Virus record (IMG/VR): IMGVR_UViG_3300032134_000010
Coordinates: 1-35,198 of that record
Source: a virus
Reading direction: 5' to 3' (one strand)
DNA: 35,198 bases
The notes below the pieces were generated by a model. The model ran no database searches. It was not told the DNA's origin and worked only from the letters and a program-made list of their open reading frames with translations. Shown piece by piece: positions 15,937 through 23,130 of this stretch (position 1 is its first letter; every line of letters starts with the position of its first letter). A program made the position numbers and the translations under genes.

Positions 15937-17187
15937 TTATCCCACAAAAATTGGCAAAGGAACAAAGCTCTGCGCTTTACTGGTACTATCAGCCATGGCA
16001 GCATCCCTTTCTGCTAACTTAGCATAAGTCAACTCATCCAATACAGTTTTTAATTCTTCTCTTAAGTCTTTTTGTTCCGCTTGCGCTTGCGATACTAGAT
16101 CGCCGCCGTTTAAGGAGAGTGTCTCGCCCGGGATCGGAATAGAGCCGCCAAATTTGTTTCGGACATGTCCCAACATCTCTTTAGCCAAAGATAGAGCAAA
16201 CCTACGAATCCATTGCTTTCCTATACTATTAATATTTTTATATGGAATATTTGCGTAAGGTAGCGTATTTATATTGTTGACGCCATCTGTGCCGTTCTTT
16301 CGATCTGAGTGCTCTTCCCACGCGTCCTTCTTTACTGTGAATTGAACCCAAAATTTATCATCAGTTGAAAAGCCCGAGGGCGCGGGATACAACCTTAATT
16401 TGTTATTGTGTAATTCGTAAGAATAGTTTGAAATTCTAGTTTGTATGCTGTCTTCATACTGAATTGCTTGCAGCTTATTTTGCCAAGTTGGGATTACCTC
16501 AAAAGTTGAGTCGTCCGCGTACTGGCCATAGGTTGACATGTTTCCGATTACATTTAAGCCGCCATAAAAAGCATAGAACCTCCATTGGGCCCTAGATGAA
16601 AGATAATAAACTTTTCTAATTGTGATCTTGTTATTTGCAATTGTGTCTGTGCCGTCAAACGTACTGACAGAACTTGAGATGAGGGACTGCAAATCGTAGT
16701 CTTGTTGATCGGCGACTGCAGTAAATGACCCTGAATATACAGTTAAATCACCATTTATACCAGCCTCGGTGGCCATTCCCTCTGCGGCACGTTGGGAATG
16801 CTGAAATGTATATCTGGGATATTTTAAAGAAATACTTGAAATCGTTGAGCCTGAGATCTCACCGTCATGATCAAACGACGCTGTTGTATTTCCTAATAAG
16901 TCGCCTAACGAGTTTTTTGCCTGATGTATGTTAACTAAATAAGAGTATTCTAGGCATGCCTCTTCATATGCAGTGTATACATTTCCCGGCGTTATTTCAA
17001 TGTCTAATATATCGCCGCCTAGTTTTTTATAAACATAGGAGACTTGCTCTGCGGCGCCGCTTAAAAAGTTATTATCAGAGACATAAATACCATACGGAAG
17101 GGTTGCCGACACTAAAGAGGTCGATCCCGTCGATGTCAGTATAACTTCGCTGGTTGTACTCGCCGGTGTTAAAGTTGGTGTTGCCAT
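15937..17187 (-). CDS. 13: gp13-like neck protein
   Basis: 416 aa (T4 gp13 is 309 aa). The C-terminal quarter holds the recognisable part: WIRRFALSLAKEMLGHVRNKF, a short PIPG loop, LNGGDLVSQAQAEQKDL and a long helix, typical of T4-like neck proteins. The centre is Ser/Thr/Tyr-rich beta structure, with several YEDS/YSYEL strands. gp13 binds the portal vertex after packaging, with gp14. The ATG (17187) follows a GGGAGA site. It opens the neck-tail series gp13, gp14, gp15, sheath, tube, downstream of two small genes that share the promoter at 17811-17839. Confidence 0.65.
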   Translation of the reverse strand: MATPTLTPASTTSEVILTSTGSTSLVSATLPYGIYVSDNNFLSGAAEQVSYVYKKLGGDILDIEITPGNVYTAYEEACLEYSYLVNIHQAKNSLGDLLGNTTASFDHDGEISGSTISSISLKYPRYTFQHSQRAAEGMATEAGINGDLTVYSGSFTAVADQQDYDLQSLISSSVSTFDGTDTIANNKITIRKVYYLSSRAQWRFYAFYGGLNVIGNMSTYGQYADDSTFEVIPTWQNKLQAIQYEDSIQTRISNYSYELHNNKLRLYPAPSGFSTDDKFWVQFTVKKDAWEEHSDRKNGTDGVNNINTLPYANIPYKNINSIGKQWIRRFALSLAKEMLGHVRNKFGGSIPIPGETLSLNGGDLVSQAQAEQKDLREELKTVLDELTYAKLAERDAAMADSTSKAQSFVPLPIFVG

Positions 17188-17209
17188 TCACTAATTCTCC
17201 CAATACACA

Positions 17210-17217
17210 AGTAATTA
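17210..17217 (-). promoter_or_regulatory. Intergenic TAATTACT motif upstream of gp13-like gene
   Basis: Exact TAATTACT octamer on the coding strand, about 23 bases before the gp13-like ATG in a 56-base gap, the same octamer and distance as before the tube gene at 11501-11508. Its function is unknown. Confidence 0.25.
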
Positions 17218-17243
17218 GTTGAGCGGCTTTAAAAAAGAGCGGA

Positions 17244-17513
17244 CTAAGTGGTTTTAGGCTTGGTTGTTTTTCTTATCACCGAGTTTATTGGCTTTCTGGC
17301 GGCCGGTTTCTTGGTTGTGGGCGCTCTTGGTACTTCCTTCGCAACCGGTTTTGGCGGCGGCGGCGGGGGCACTTCCGGCTCGGCCGGCGTTGGCTCACCC
17401 CAGCCGAGTTGGCCGCGGATTGCTTTTGCTTCGTCACTGGACACTTCCAGTGTTGCCAACTTAGCTTCTAATACTTGGCGTTTTGCGCGTGGTATAAATT
17501 TTATTTTAGACAT
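17244..17513 (-). CDS. Small Pro/Lys-rich protein, unknown
   Basis: 89 aa. The first ~40 residues form a short amphipathic helix region (KRQVLEAKLATLEVSSDEAKAIR), followed by a run of Pro (EVPPPPPPKP) and a basic Lys/Pro/Thr tail. The start ATG (17513) has a strong GGAGG site, so it is almost certainly translated. An overlapping plus-strand frame is rejected because it lacks context. The basic tail could bind DNA or RNA, or it may be a minor virion protein, but nothing in the sequence decides this. It lies between a 75-aa gene and the neck genes. Confidence 0.65.
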   Translation of the reverse strand: MSKIKFIPRAKRQVLEAKLATLEVSSDEAKAIRGQLGWGEPTPAEPEVPPPPPPKPVAKEVPRAPTTKKPAARKPINSVIRKTTKPKTT

Positions 17514-17543
17514 AATGGTTTTCCTCCAACCTTAGTGGTTGTA

Positions 17544-17552
17544 ATAAATAGT
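17544..17552 (-). promoter_or_regulatory. Intergenic ACTATTTAT motif upstream of 89-aa gene
   Basis: Exact 9-mer on the coding strand, just after the stop of the 75-aa gene. Its 3' edge is 31 bases before the 89-aa start, the same spacing as the copy before the scaffold gene (21356). Candidate late promoter element. Confidence 0.3.
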
Positions 17553-17553
17553 T

Positions 17554-17781
17554 CTATTCTTCAGAAGGTTCCTCAGAGATTTCTATAAGGGCGCTTACTA
17601 TCTCTCGGAGATGGCCGTATAGGCGCGCTTGGGACTCAGCAATTGCACTAACTTGTTTCTGCAAAGCGTAAATCTTGCCATCCGGAGTATGTGCGTAGAG
17701 AGCGCCTAGCGTAGGAACATCTTGTATCTTGCCCTCTAGTTCATCCTCTTCTTTGTCTTCAGTTGTTTTATTATCTAGCAT
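17554..17781 (-). CDS. Small acidic helical protein, unknown
   Basis: 75 aa, acidic. After an acidic N-terminus (TEDKEEDELEGK) come a YAHTPDGKIYAL turn and a long helix (LQKQVSAIAESQARLYGHLREIVSALIEI) that could form a coiled coil. The start ATG (17781) has a TTAGGAG site. It is the first gene after the terminator at 17844-17878 and its own sigma70-like promoter, so it opens the neck/tail transcription unit. No homologue recognised; an assembly factor or minor head-tail protein is possible. Confidence 0.65.
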   Translation of the reverse strand: MLDNKTTEDKEEDELEGKIQDVPTLGALYAHTPDGKIYALQKQVSAIAESQARLYGHLREIVSALIEISEEPSEE

Positions 17782-17810
17782 ATTTTCTCCTAATGTGTCG
17801 ACTTATATTT

Positions 17811-17839
17811 AATATAACACATTAAACTCAGTTTATCAA
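17811..17839 (-). promoter_or_regulatory. Sigma70-like promoter after terminator, start of neck/tail unit
   Basis: On the minus strand TTGATA (17839-17834) and TATATT (17816-17811) are separated by exactly 17 bases. It begins just 5 bases after the stem and T-run of the terminator at 17844-17878 and lies about 30 bases before the 75-aa gene start. The -10 falls in an AT palindrome (TTATATTAAATATAA). A terminator followed at once by a promoter implies separate control of head and tail genes. Confidence 0.45.
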
Positions 17840-17843
17840 CAAA

Positions 17844-17878
17844 AAAACCCCACCTCCCAAAAAAAGAGGTGGGGTTTT
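17844..17878 (-). terminator. Rho-independent terminator after small structural gene
   Basis: A perfect 13-bp stem (AAAACCCCACCTC at 17844-17856 with its complement at 17866-17878) encloses a 9-base loop. On the minus strand it ends in GGGG followed by seven T. It follows the 149-aa gene (17902-18351) by 23 bases. A/T flanks on both sides mean it could work in both directions. Confidence 0.8.
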
Positions 17879-17901
17879 AAGTTTGCGTGCCTGAATAAAT
17901 G

Positions 17902-18351
17902 TTATGCTATAACAGGTAATCCAGCCACCGCGGTGGCGCCGGCGGCTACGCCGCCGCCTCTCGATGTGATAGCCCATCCACTGCCTGACCATACAAAAGT
18001 TGCATTTTCTCCTACTGTGGTGAAAGTAATTTTTGTATATGCGCCATCTGTAGTAGCTGGCGTGACCTTCCACGAGTTAGCTGATGAAGAAGCATAAACT
18101 ATTTTTATTTGGCCCGCGGTCGTGCCATCGGCTAGAGTCATAGCTTGGTCGGCGCCGGCGGCAAGTACTTTCGATATCGGAATAGTAATACTCAAGGCGC
18201 CGGCAGCGGATTTTACTTCTGTACTCAACGAAAGGCCGGCGGCGCTAGTAATCGTTGGTGATGTCAACGTTGTGTTCGCGAGGTTAAGGTCTCTGTCGAC
18301 CGCTTCCATAAGAGCTTCAAGGCGCCCCAGTCCCATTCTTCTATTTCCCAT
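17902..18351 (-). CDS. Small structural protein, probable head-associated (hypothetical)
   Basis: 149 aa. It starts MGNRRMGLGRLEALMEAVDR, a motif I recall in small virion proteins of marine T4-like phages, followed by a Ser/Thr/Ala/Gly-rich beta region with repeated short strands that ends WSGSGWAITSRGGG. There is no signal peptide. It has a very strong ribosome site (AAGGAGG) and sits alone between two terminators, directly after the major capsid gene. This suggests high-level, separately controlled expression, as for a decoration or minor capsid protein. The decoration role is inference. Confidence 0.65.
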   Translation of the reverse strand: MGNRRMGLGRLEALMEAVDRDLNLANTTLTSPTITSAAGLSLSTEVKSAAGALSITIPISKVLAAGADQAMTLADGTTAGQIKIVYASSSANSWKVTPATTDGAYTKITFTTVGENATFVWSGSGWAITSRGGGVAAGATAVAGLPVIA

Positions 18352-18387
18352 AATTTGTTTCCTCCTTCAAGGTGTGTTGTTTGATAT

Positions 18388-18401
18388 GGTTATCGATAAC
18401 C
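18388..18401. promoter_or_regulatory. 14-bp palindrome in leader of 149-aa gene
   Basis: GGTTATCGATAACC is a perfect palindrome. Three bases upstream of it on the minus strand is a TATAAT box, so it would cover the transcription start if that box is a -10. It could be a protein-binding operator. No matching -35 is evident. Confidence 0.3.
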
Positions 18402-18418
18402 CGATTATAATCACAAAA

Positions 18419-18469
18419 TATAGCCAGCCACTTCGGCTATAAATCTTTAAGGGTCAGTGGCCCCGACCC
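18419..18469 (-). promoter_or_regulatory. Structured leader region (two hairpins)
   Basis: Two inverted repeats lie in the 218-base gap after the capsid gene: TATAGCC/GGCTATA (18419-18425 with 18435-18441) and GGGTC/GACCC (18451-18455 with 18465-18469). They lie upstream of the 149-aa gene and downstream of the capsid terminator. A transcript from further upstream would fold here; purpose unknown. Confidence 0.35.
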
Positions 18470-18513
18470 CGAAGAAAACTCTCAAGTTACTTATAAATAG
18501 TTTACCACAAAAG

Positions 18514-18540
18514 AAAACCCCCGCTCCGAAGAGCGGGGGC
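18514..18540 (-). terminator. Rho-independent terminator after major capsid gene
   Basis: On the minus strand a 9-bp G+C-rich stem (CCCCCGCTC / GAGCGGGGG) is closed by a TTCG tetraloop and followed by TTTTCTTTT. It lies 30 bases after the capsid stop codon. The C(UUCG)G loop is exceptionally stable. Confidence 0.85.
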
Positions 18541-18569
18541 CGGAATACAATTCCTATTTAGCTAATTAG

Positions 18570-20345
18570 CTACGCACCAGACTCACCAAGGAGTCCGCGT
18601 ACAACAACCAAGCCATACATATCAGGACGCACCATCTTCTTCGCGTAACGCGTCATGACACCCTTACGGGGCACGAAATCGTCCGGTCCAAAGATAGTCG
18701 GCGTGACCTGTAGCGGCACGTAAGGACTATAAACATAGCCGCTTTCAAGGAAGCTATTACCCTTACGACCAACTAGAACAGCGTTTCTTGGGAAGTAGGG
18801 GTCAACATAGACATCCCACTTCTTATTAACGCTGCCAGACTTGAGAGTACCAGCAGTACCCCTGTCGCCATCGACGGTGACAGAAGCGCGGAAACCGGCT
18901 GTCATCTCAAGGATGCTAGCGATTTCTGGCGAAGTAACAATGAAGTTAGCTCCACCACGCAACGTCTTACGATGAATCTGTGCAGAAACGTCATTGACAG
19001 TCTCTAACAGAGTCTCATACCACTCGCTAACCGTACCAGTGAAGTCAGGGGCTGCTGACGTAGCACCAACCTCTGCACCGGTAGTTCTGTTAACGAACAA
19101 GCCGGGTGATCTTGACCAGTAATAAGTACCGGCAGTCGCACCCTTAATGAGATCTTCCAGAATCTCGCGGTCAATTTCCAGAGCAATCTGCTCTGAAAGA
19201 ATACCAGTAAGCTCAACCTCGGCATCCATATTGTGGTAGGCATTAAGATCCTGACCCAATTCTGGCGACCACTTGGCCTTAAGCTTCTTAGTCTTCGCAG
19301 TGACACTGATTGAATCAACCTTGATGTCGATCTCGGGAATTTGAGACTGATTCTCAAGATCCCATAAGCTGGCACCCACGACACCACCTAACGCACGCTC
19401 GCCCACATTGTCGAAGTTATCAACAATCGGGAATTCAACCTTGCGGAAGCCGGCGGTCGTGCCATTACTAGCACTAATCGAAGCTCCAAGCGTACCATGA
19501 GAAACGCCAGTGAGGCCCTTAAAGACCATGATGCCCTTATAGACAGTTGAGCTTGGCAGGTTATTAGCCGAAGCCGTCGAAACCTGAGTCAATCGGCGAA
19601 CGATCGTACCCGATGTTGGGTTAGGACCGTTGATGGCCGGCGCGACGCCGTCATTTTGTGAAAGACCAACTAAGTTATTCACATCCATCTGTGCTAATGC
19701 CGCAGAACCAGTCCATGTACAAACAACGACTGCCGAACCTTGAAGGTCTGGGTCGTGACGACAAAGCCTGTTAAGCTCTTCGCCGTAAGAACCACTACCC
19801 GGGAGTGTACCGGAGTGTGATGCGACCAGCGTAAAGTGGTCCGTAGACGAGGTTGGTGACGCGAAGCCGTTATTTAAATTATAAAAGCTCTTGTCAACCG
19901 CGCCGCCGGCTTCGGTAAGATCGACACCGCCGGTGATCTGACCAGCGACAACGCCTCCACCATACAGTGAGTCGTTGGCGTCGTAGCCGAGTCTTGCAGA
20001 ATTACCAGCGACTTGGAAATCCATGAAGAAGATGAGGCCCGAAGGCAGACTCATCGGTTGAACTGAAACCAGTTCGTTAGCGATCAAGCCGCCAAATACA
20101 CGTCGGACGATCGGAAATGCTACGGACGCGAAGCCCTCAACATCACCGCCGGCCATTGAGCTTGCTTCACGAAGAAGCTCTTTTGCTTGGTTCTCAAGCA
20201 GTACCGCCATAGTGTTTTTATCACGGTCATTGTCCATCCCCTCTAAAAGGCCGGTGCGCTCCCACTTCTGAAGTAGAGCCGCCCCTTCTTTCGCGAGGTC
20301 ACGATGCACAATGTTTTCTGTAAGTCTTTCAACAATACTAGACAT
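18570..20345 (-). CDS. 23: Major capsid protein (gp23)
   Basis: 591 aa from the ATG at 20345, which has a GGAGG site 7 bases upstream. A TTG codon at 20360 would add five residues but has no site of its own. Features of gp23-type HK97-fold capsid proteins are visible: the G-rich start of the mature region, FIVTSPEIASILE in the middle, and the conserved ending VPLQVTPTIFGPDDFVPRKG ... MVRPDMYGLVVVRGL. Residues 1-40 (ERLTENIVHRDLAKEG ... GLLEG) contain a possible (L/I)xE site for the prohead protease, which in T4 removes 65 residues. It is slightly longer than T4 gp23 (521 aa). The scaffold gene precedes it and a strong terminator follows. Confidence 0.9.
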   Translation of the reverse strand: MSSIVERLTENIVHRDLAKEGAALLQKWERTGLLEGMDNDRDKNTMAVLLENQAKELLREASSMAGGDVEGFASVAFPIVRRVFGGLIANELVSVQPMSLPSGLIFFMDFQVAGNSARLGYDANDSLYGGGVVAGQITGGVDLTEAGGAVDKSFYNLNNGFASPTSSTDHFTLVASHSGTLPGSGSYGEELNRLCRHDPDLQGSAVVVCTWTGSAALAQMDVNNLVGLSQNDGVAPAINGPNPTSGTIVRRLTQVSTASANNLPSSTVYKGIMVFKGLTGVSHGTLGASISASNGTTAGFRKVEFPIVDNFDNVGERALGGVVGASLWDLENQSQIPEIDIKVDSISVTAKTKKLKAKWSPELGQDLNAYHNMDAEVELTGILSEQIALEIDREILEDLIKGATAGTYYWSRSPGLFVNRTTGAEVGATSAAPDFTGTVSEWYETLLETVNDVSAQIHRKTLRGGANFIVTSPEIASILEMTAGFRASVTVDGDRGTAGTLKSGSVNKKWDVYVDPYFPRNAVLVGRKGNSFLESGYVYSPYVPLQVTPTIFGPDDFVPRKGVMTRYAKKMVRPDMYGLVVVRGLLGESGA

Positions 20346-20364
20346 AGTTTTATCCTCCAATTGT

Positions 20365-21324
20365 TTAGTCTATGCCCGCTAAACGCTTCATGCGTTCAGC
20401 GAAGTCATTATTCCCACTCTTCTCTTCGCTTCGTACACGAGATCTAAGAAGAATAGAAGACGAAGCTCGCTTACTTACTACTTCGCTAAGTGATTTTGAT
20501 CTCTTTTTATTAGAAATACCCACCGTGCTCTGAAGTGTCTCGTATACAATCTTCGCTTGCTCCAAAGAGCTAACCTCACCAATAGACTCGACAATTTTCT
20601 TCTTTTGTCGCTCATTCAAGGAGTCATCCATTAAAGTTTGATTCATGTAATGAAGCTTCCCGCTTGTTAGCTGGGCTTCATCAAATTTTTCTTTTATTTT
20701 TTCTGCTGTGTTAATTAATTCGTTTTTCATTTCATTAAGCTTTTTATATTTTGCCTGTAATGTTTTATTTTCTTTTTTGAGTTTGCTGTTCTTTTCTTCT
20801 AGGTCATCGTTATATTCGCTAATTGCAGCAACCAGTTCTGCAACATTTTCTCTACTATCAGCGTAATCTACAGGTGGTCTCATTTGCCCGTTGGCAAATC
20901 CCCCATCTGGCTTCATCTCATAATCAAATTTAAGTGACTCGGCGATTTCTTCTAACTCAGACTCCTCTATTTCTACAGACTCTTCTTCTAGCTCTTCGAC
21001 ATCTTCTTCTATCTTCTTTTCAGAAACAGTTTTGACATCTTCTTTTTCTAGATCACTTGCTTCTAAGCTGTGTAAGTCGATTTCTAATATCTTATCATCG
21101 TCAATTTCCATATGGAAAGCCTCTGGCAGTTGAGAATCTAAATCTTTTGCTAAAACAGCATCGGCATCTTGAGCTTCGGGAGTCTCTTCTTGTTCTAGTA
21201 AACGCTCGACGGTATCTTTTATCTGATCTGAAAATTGTTCTACTACAACTTGCTCCGCACTTTTGATCGCGGCCGACCGCAAAGCGGCGGCATCTACTAT
21301 TGCTTGTTCTAACATTGTCGACAT
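20365..21324 (-). CDS. 22: Prohead core scaffolding protein (gp22-like)
   Basis: 319 aa. A very acidic segment (about residues 90-135, Glu/Asp-rich) is followed by a long Lys/Glu coiled coil (about residues 170-230, EKNSKLKKENKTLQAKYKKL and on) and a conserved C-terminal helix (NERQKKKIVESIGEV, then LEQAKIVYETL) typical of T4-like scaffolds. The protein forms the inner core on which the capsid assembles and is cut up by the prohead protease; (L/I)xE motifs are frequent in it, for example LEIDL and ESLE-like stretches. The ATG (21324) follows GGAG. It lies directly before the capsid gene, as gene 22 precedes gene 23 in T4. Confidence 0.8.
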   Translation of the reverse strand: MSTMLEQAIVDAAALRSAAIKSAEQVVVEQFSDQIKDTVERLLEQEETPEAQDADAVLAKDLDSQLPEAFHMEIDDDKILEIDLHSLEASDLEKEDVKTVSEKKIEEDVEELEEESVEIEESELEEIAESLKFDYEMKPDGGFANGQMRPPVDYADSRENVAELVAAISEYNDDLEEKNSKLKKENKTLQAKYKKLNEMKNELINTAEKIKEKFDEAQLTSGKLHYMNQTLMDDSLNERQKKKIVESIGEVSSLEQAKIVYETLQSTVGISNKKRSKSLSEVVSKRASSSILLRSRVRSEEKSGNNDFAERMKRLAGID

Positions 21325-21336
21325 CGGAGGCTCTCC

Positions 21337-21369
21337 TATTTATATCTAGCTATGAATAAATAGTAATTA
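21337..21369 (-). promoter_or_regulatory. Candidate late promoter upstream of scaffold gene
   Basis: On the minus strand this stretch holds TAATTACTATTTAT (21369-21356) and, 11 bases on, TATAAATA (21344-21337), identical to the T4 late promoter core. It lies 13-45 bases before the scaffold ATG. It is the only intergenic TATAAATA in this orientation that I found; the neighbouring ACTATTTAT is recurrent. Either could be the late start signal. Confidence 0.4.
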
Positions 21370-21405
21370 AAAAAGTAAAGTGACATAGAAAGTGTTATCA
21401 GTGCT

Positions 21406-21768
21406 TTAGAAAGTGGAAAGAGAGACAAAACACCGGTTAGCAGCATCACTATTATTGCCGCCGTGTGTGACTCTTACCTTGTCTGCGCCAGCAGTTTCAT
21501 AAATTCTCACCGTAGAGGCTGCAACTATAGCTTGTGACCACGTTCCGTCGCCGTCATCAATGTGCATAGTGGACCATGTTGCGCTGGCATGATAATATAA
21601 TTCTATTTTCGTTACTGCTGCGGAGGCACCGCACTGAATATGCATAAATCTCTGGTTTTCGGTAGTGTATGCAACGGTTGACAGAACATGATCCGTACTG
21701 GTTCCTCCGTTTGCATTTTTTGGGCGCCGGGTTCGGCCCCAACTCTGGTGTACTTTAAAAGTCGACAT
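21406..21768 (-). CDS. Small beta-rich protein in head cluster, unknown
   Basis: 120 aa, Ser/Thr/Ala-rich, apparently all beta, with no signal peptide. Strands such as RFMHIQCGASAAVTKIELYYH and VRIYETAGADKVRVTHGG suggest a small beta-sandwich. The ATG (21768) has an AGAGG site. It lies between bS21 and the scaffold gene in the head cluster, so a minor capsid or decoration protein is the best guess. I do not recognise a family. Confidence 0.6.
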   Translation of the reverse strand: MSTFKVHQSWGRTRRPKNANGGTSTDHVLSTVAYTTENQRFMHIQCGASAAVTKIELYYHASATWSTMHIDDGDGTWSQAIVAASTVRIYETAGADKVRVTHGGNNSDAANRCFVSLSTF

Positions 21769-21792
21769 TTCTTTTCCTCTTTAATAATTAGT

Positions 21793-22002
21793 TTATTTTT
21801 TTGATTTAGTTTTTGTTTCTTTAATTAGTTCTTTCTTCCTTCTAATTCTTTCTCTTCTTTTTTTAGTAGAAGGTTTCTCATAGTACATTCGTTCTCTTAT
21901 CTCGTCTATAATACCTTCATTCCGAACTTTTTTACTAAATCGTTTAATCATCTTTTCAATAGTTTCGTTTCTACGCAAAGAAACTTTTACATTCACAGCC
22001 AT
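21793..22002 (-). CDS. rpsU: Ribosomal protein bS21
   Basis: 69 aa from the ATG at 22002, which has TAGG upstream; longer open-frame starts further 5' overlap the previous gene and add a non-homologous segment. The core RNETIEKMIKRFSKKVRNEG followed by RERMYYEKPSTKKRRERIRRKK is the ribosomal protein S21 signature. bS21 binds the 30S platform beside the anti-Shine-Dalgarno region of 16S rRNA and aids initiation. Virus-encoded bS21 is known from marine phages, including pelagiphages, and is thought to replace the host copy on ribosomes so that phage mRNAs are favoured. Here it is embedded between capsid-assembly genes, 7 bases after the 130-aa gene. Confidence 0.92.
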   Translation of the reverse strand: MAVNVKVSLRRNETIEKMIKRFSKKVRNEGIIDEIRERMYYEKPSTKKRRERIRRKKELIKETKTKSKK

Positions 22003-22009
22003 TTTATAC

Positions 22010-22402
22010 CTACTTATCAGCCAATAATTTCCAATTTCCCATACCCGGAATTTGTGATATGTCCACACCAGCATCACCAGAGCCAACTCCAGATAGCGGG
22101 TTTCCGACAGACGACTCGTTCATGGGCTGAGTGCCTTCAAATAAATCTACACCGCCGTATGCTTCTGCGCCCATGGCATGTAAAAGTTTATTTTTTGTTT
22201 CATTTATTTTTTGTTTCATTTCGTTGTCAGGTTTAGTTCTACTTTTCGCTCTTGGCTGTTTCACTTCTACTAGTTGTTTATTAGAAGTTCCTTTTATAAC
22301 CTCTGAAATAATACCTGATAACACACCATTTTCGAAGATAACTTCCTTAATACACTCTTTTATTAGCGGCTTTAAAATCTGTTTTAATTCGGCTTTCTTC
22401 AT
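22010..22402 (-). CDS. Head-cluster protein with N-terminal helix, unknown
   Basis: 130 aa. The N-terminus (MKKAELKQILKPLIKECIKE, a charged amphipathic helix) resembles the putative capsid-targeting helices of the accessory block at 30-33 kb. The rest is Gly/Asn/Ser-rich and probably disordered, ending GMGNWKLLAD. The ATG (22402) follows GAGGAT right after the protease gene (1-base gap), and bS21 follows. I recall similar proteins in the head clusters of marine myoviruses. A core or internal head protein processed by the adjacent protease is plausible. Confidence 0.65.
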   Translation of the reverse strand: MKKAELKQILKPLIKECIKEVIFENGVLSGIISEVIKGTSNKQLVEVKQPRAKSRTKPDNEMKQKINETKNKLLHAMGAEAYGGVDLFEGTQPMNESSVGNPLSGVGSGDAGVDISQIPGMGNWKLLADK

Positions 22403-22403
22403 C

Positions 22404-23015
22404 TTAATCCTCTAAAACACTATTTAGCACGCGGTTGATTCTATCTGCTTTTGTAAAAATTTTGTTAAGCGGATCTCTATTTTCTGTTAAATTCATAAAC
22501 GCGCCGGGCGTTGAAGGGTCGCTGACAATATCAAAGCATATAAGCTGAAAATCATCTTCTACTAAAGTTTGGCCATTGTTTTCTGTTACAGAGCCCAAGC
22601 CGCGTGATGAAATACCGACCTGTACGCCACCATTAATAAGCTCATTTAAAATCTTTCCGGAGGGGGTATTCAATACCTTTATTTTGCCCATGACTGATGC
22701 GCCGTCCATCCACACCTCTGTACACATGTGAGAGACATTCTGAAGGTTAATAACGGATGAGTCCGGATGATCTAATTCGCCGAGGGCGCGCATCTCTTGT
22801 ACTAATTTTCCGTAATTCTTAATTTCTCTTTCCATTATTGCCTTGGGGTACACGCGGCCGTTACCGTTCTGTACGTCGGCCTCTTGCAACTTACCGGTTA
22901 AAAAGACTACTTTATCTTCCACCACTTGTCGTTTTTCCTCTTCTGTGAGCATATCTTGGCATGTGCCGCCGTCACATAAAGCATAGTATTCTCTTAAAAG
23001 ATATTTCTTTGACAT
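22404..23015 (-). CDS. 21: Prohead maturation protease (gp21, family S80)
   Basis: 203 aa (T4 gp21 is 212 aa). The catalytic pattern is visible: GELDHP with His83, GISSRG with Ser136 or Ser137, and FDIVSDPS with Asp162/Asp166, the arrangement of herpesvirus-like serine proteases of the T4 type. After NGNGRVYP (near 51-57) it matches the family well. The enzyme sits in the prohead core and cuts scaffold, capsid protein and internal proteins after (L/I)xE motifs. Its ATG (23015) has GAGG. It is the expected partner of the N-terminal modules ending in IKE/LKE encoded at 30-33 kb. Confidence 0.88.
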   Translation of the reverse strand: MSKKYLLREYYALCDGGTCQDMLTEEEKRQVVEDKVVFLTGKLQEADVQNGNGRVYPKAIMEREIKNYGKLVQEMRALGELDHPDSSVINLQNVSHMCTEVWMDGASVMGKIKVLNTPSGKILNELINGGVQVGISSRGLGSVTENNGQTLVEDDFQLICFDIVSDPSTPGAFMNLTENRDPLNKIFTKADRINRVLNSVLED

Positions 23016-23028
23016 CCTCTTTTCCTCA

Positions 23029-23130
23029 TTAAGCGGGCATCACCCGCGTGGTTTGGCAGCCTTTTTTGCAAAGCCGCGGCGGTTGTAACATCCAGTGGTT
23101 CTCGACAAAAATATTAATTCCTTTTGACAT
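23029..23130 (-). CDS. Candidate 33-codon ORF in gap before protease
   Basis: An ATG at 23130 inside the end of the DUF1360-like gene (out of frame), preceded by GAAGGA four bases away, opens 33 codons to a TAA at 23029. The product has a basic CKKGC stretch. No homologue recognised, and a competing frame (GCYNRRGFAKKAAKPRG, which looks more protein-like but has no good start) covers the same bases. It may be a real small gene or chance. Confidence 0.2.
   Translation of the reverse strand: MSKGINIFVENHWMLQPPRLCKKGCQTTRVMPA
23033..23047 (-). other. Small hairpin before protease gene
   Basis: GCGGG/CCCGC with a CATCA loop, ending 18 bases before the protease start. There is no T-run, so it is not a terminator; it may affect protease translation. 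Confidence 0.25.

Noticed and set aside
17248-17535. Plus-strand open frame (Gly-rich, hydrophobic) opposite the 89-aa gene
   Set aside because: It is the complement of a Pro/Lys-rich minus-strand gene with a strong GGAGG site; no other plus-strand gene exists in the window.
20346-20360. TTG start for the major capsid protein
   Set aside because: The TTG lies within the GGAGG leader of the ATG at 20345, which is the better start.
22003-22086. N-terminal extension of bS21
   Set aside because: The extra 28 residues are not part of the bS21 family and overlap the 130-aa gene; the ATG at 22002 fits both family and ribosome site.
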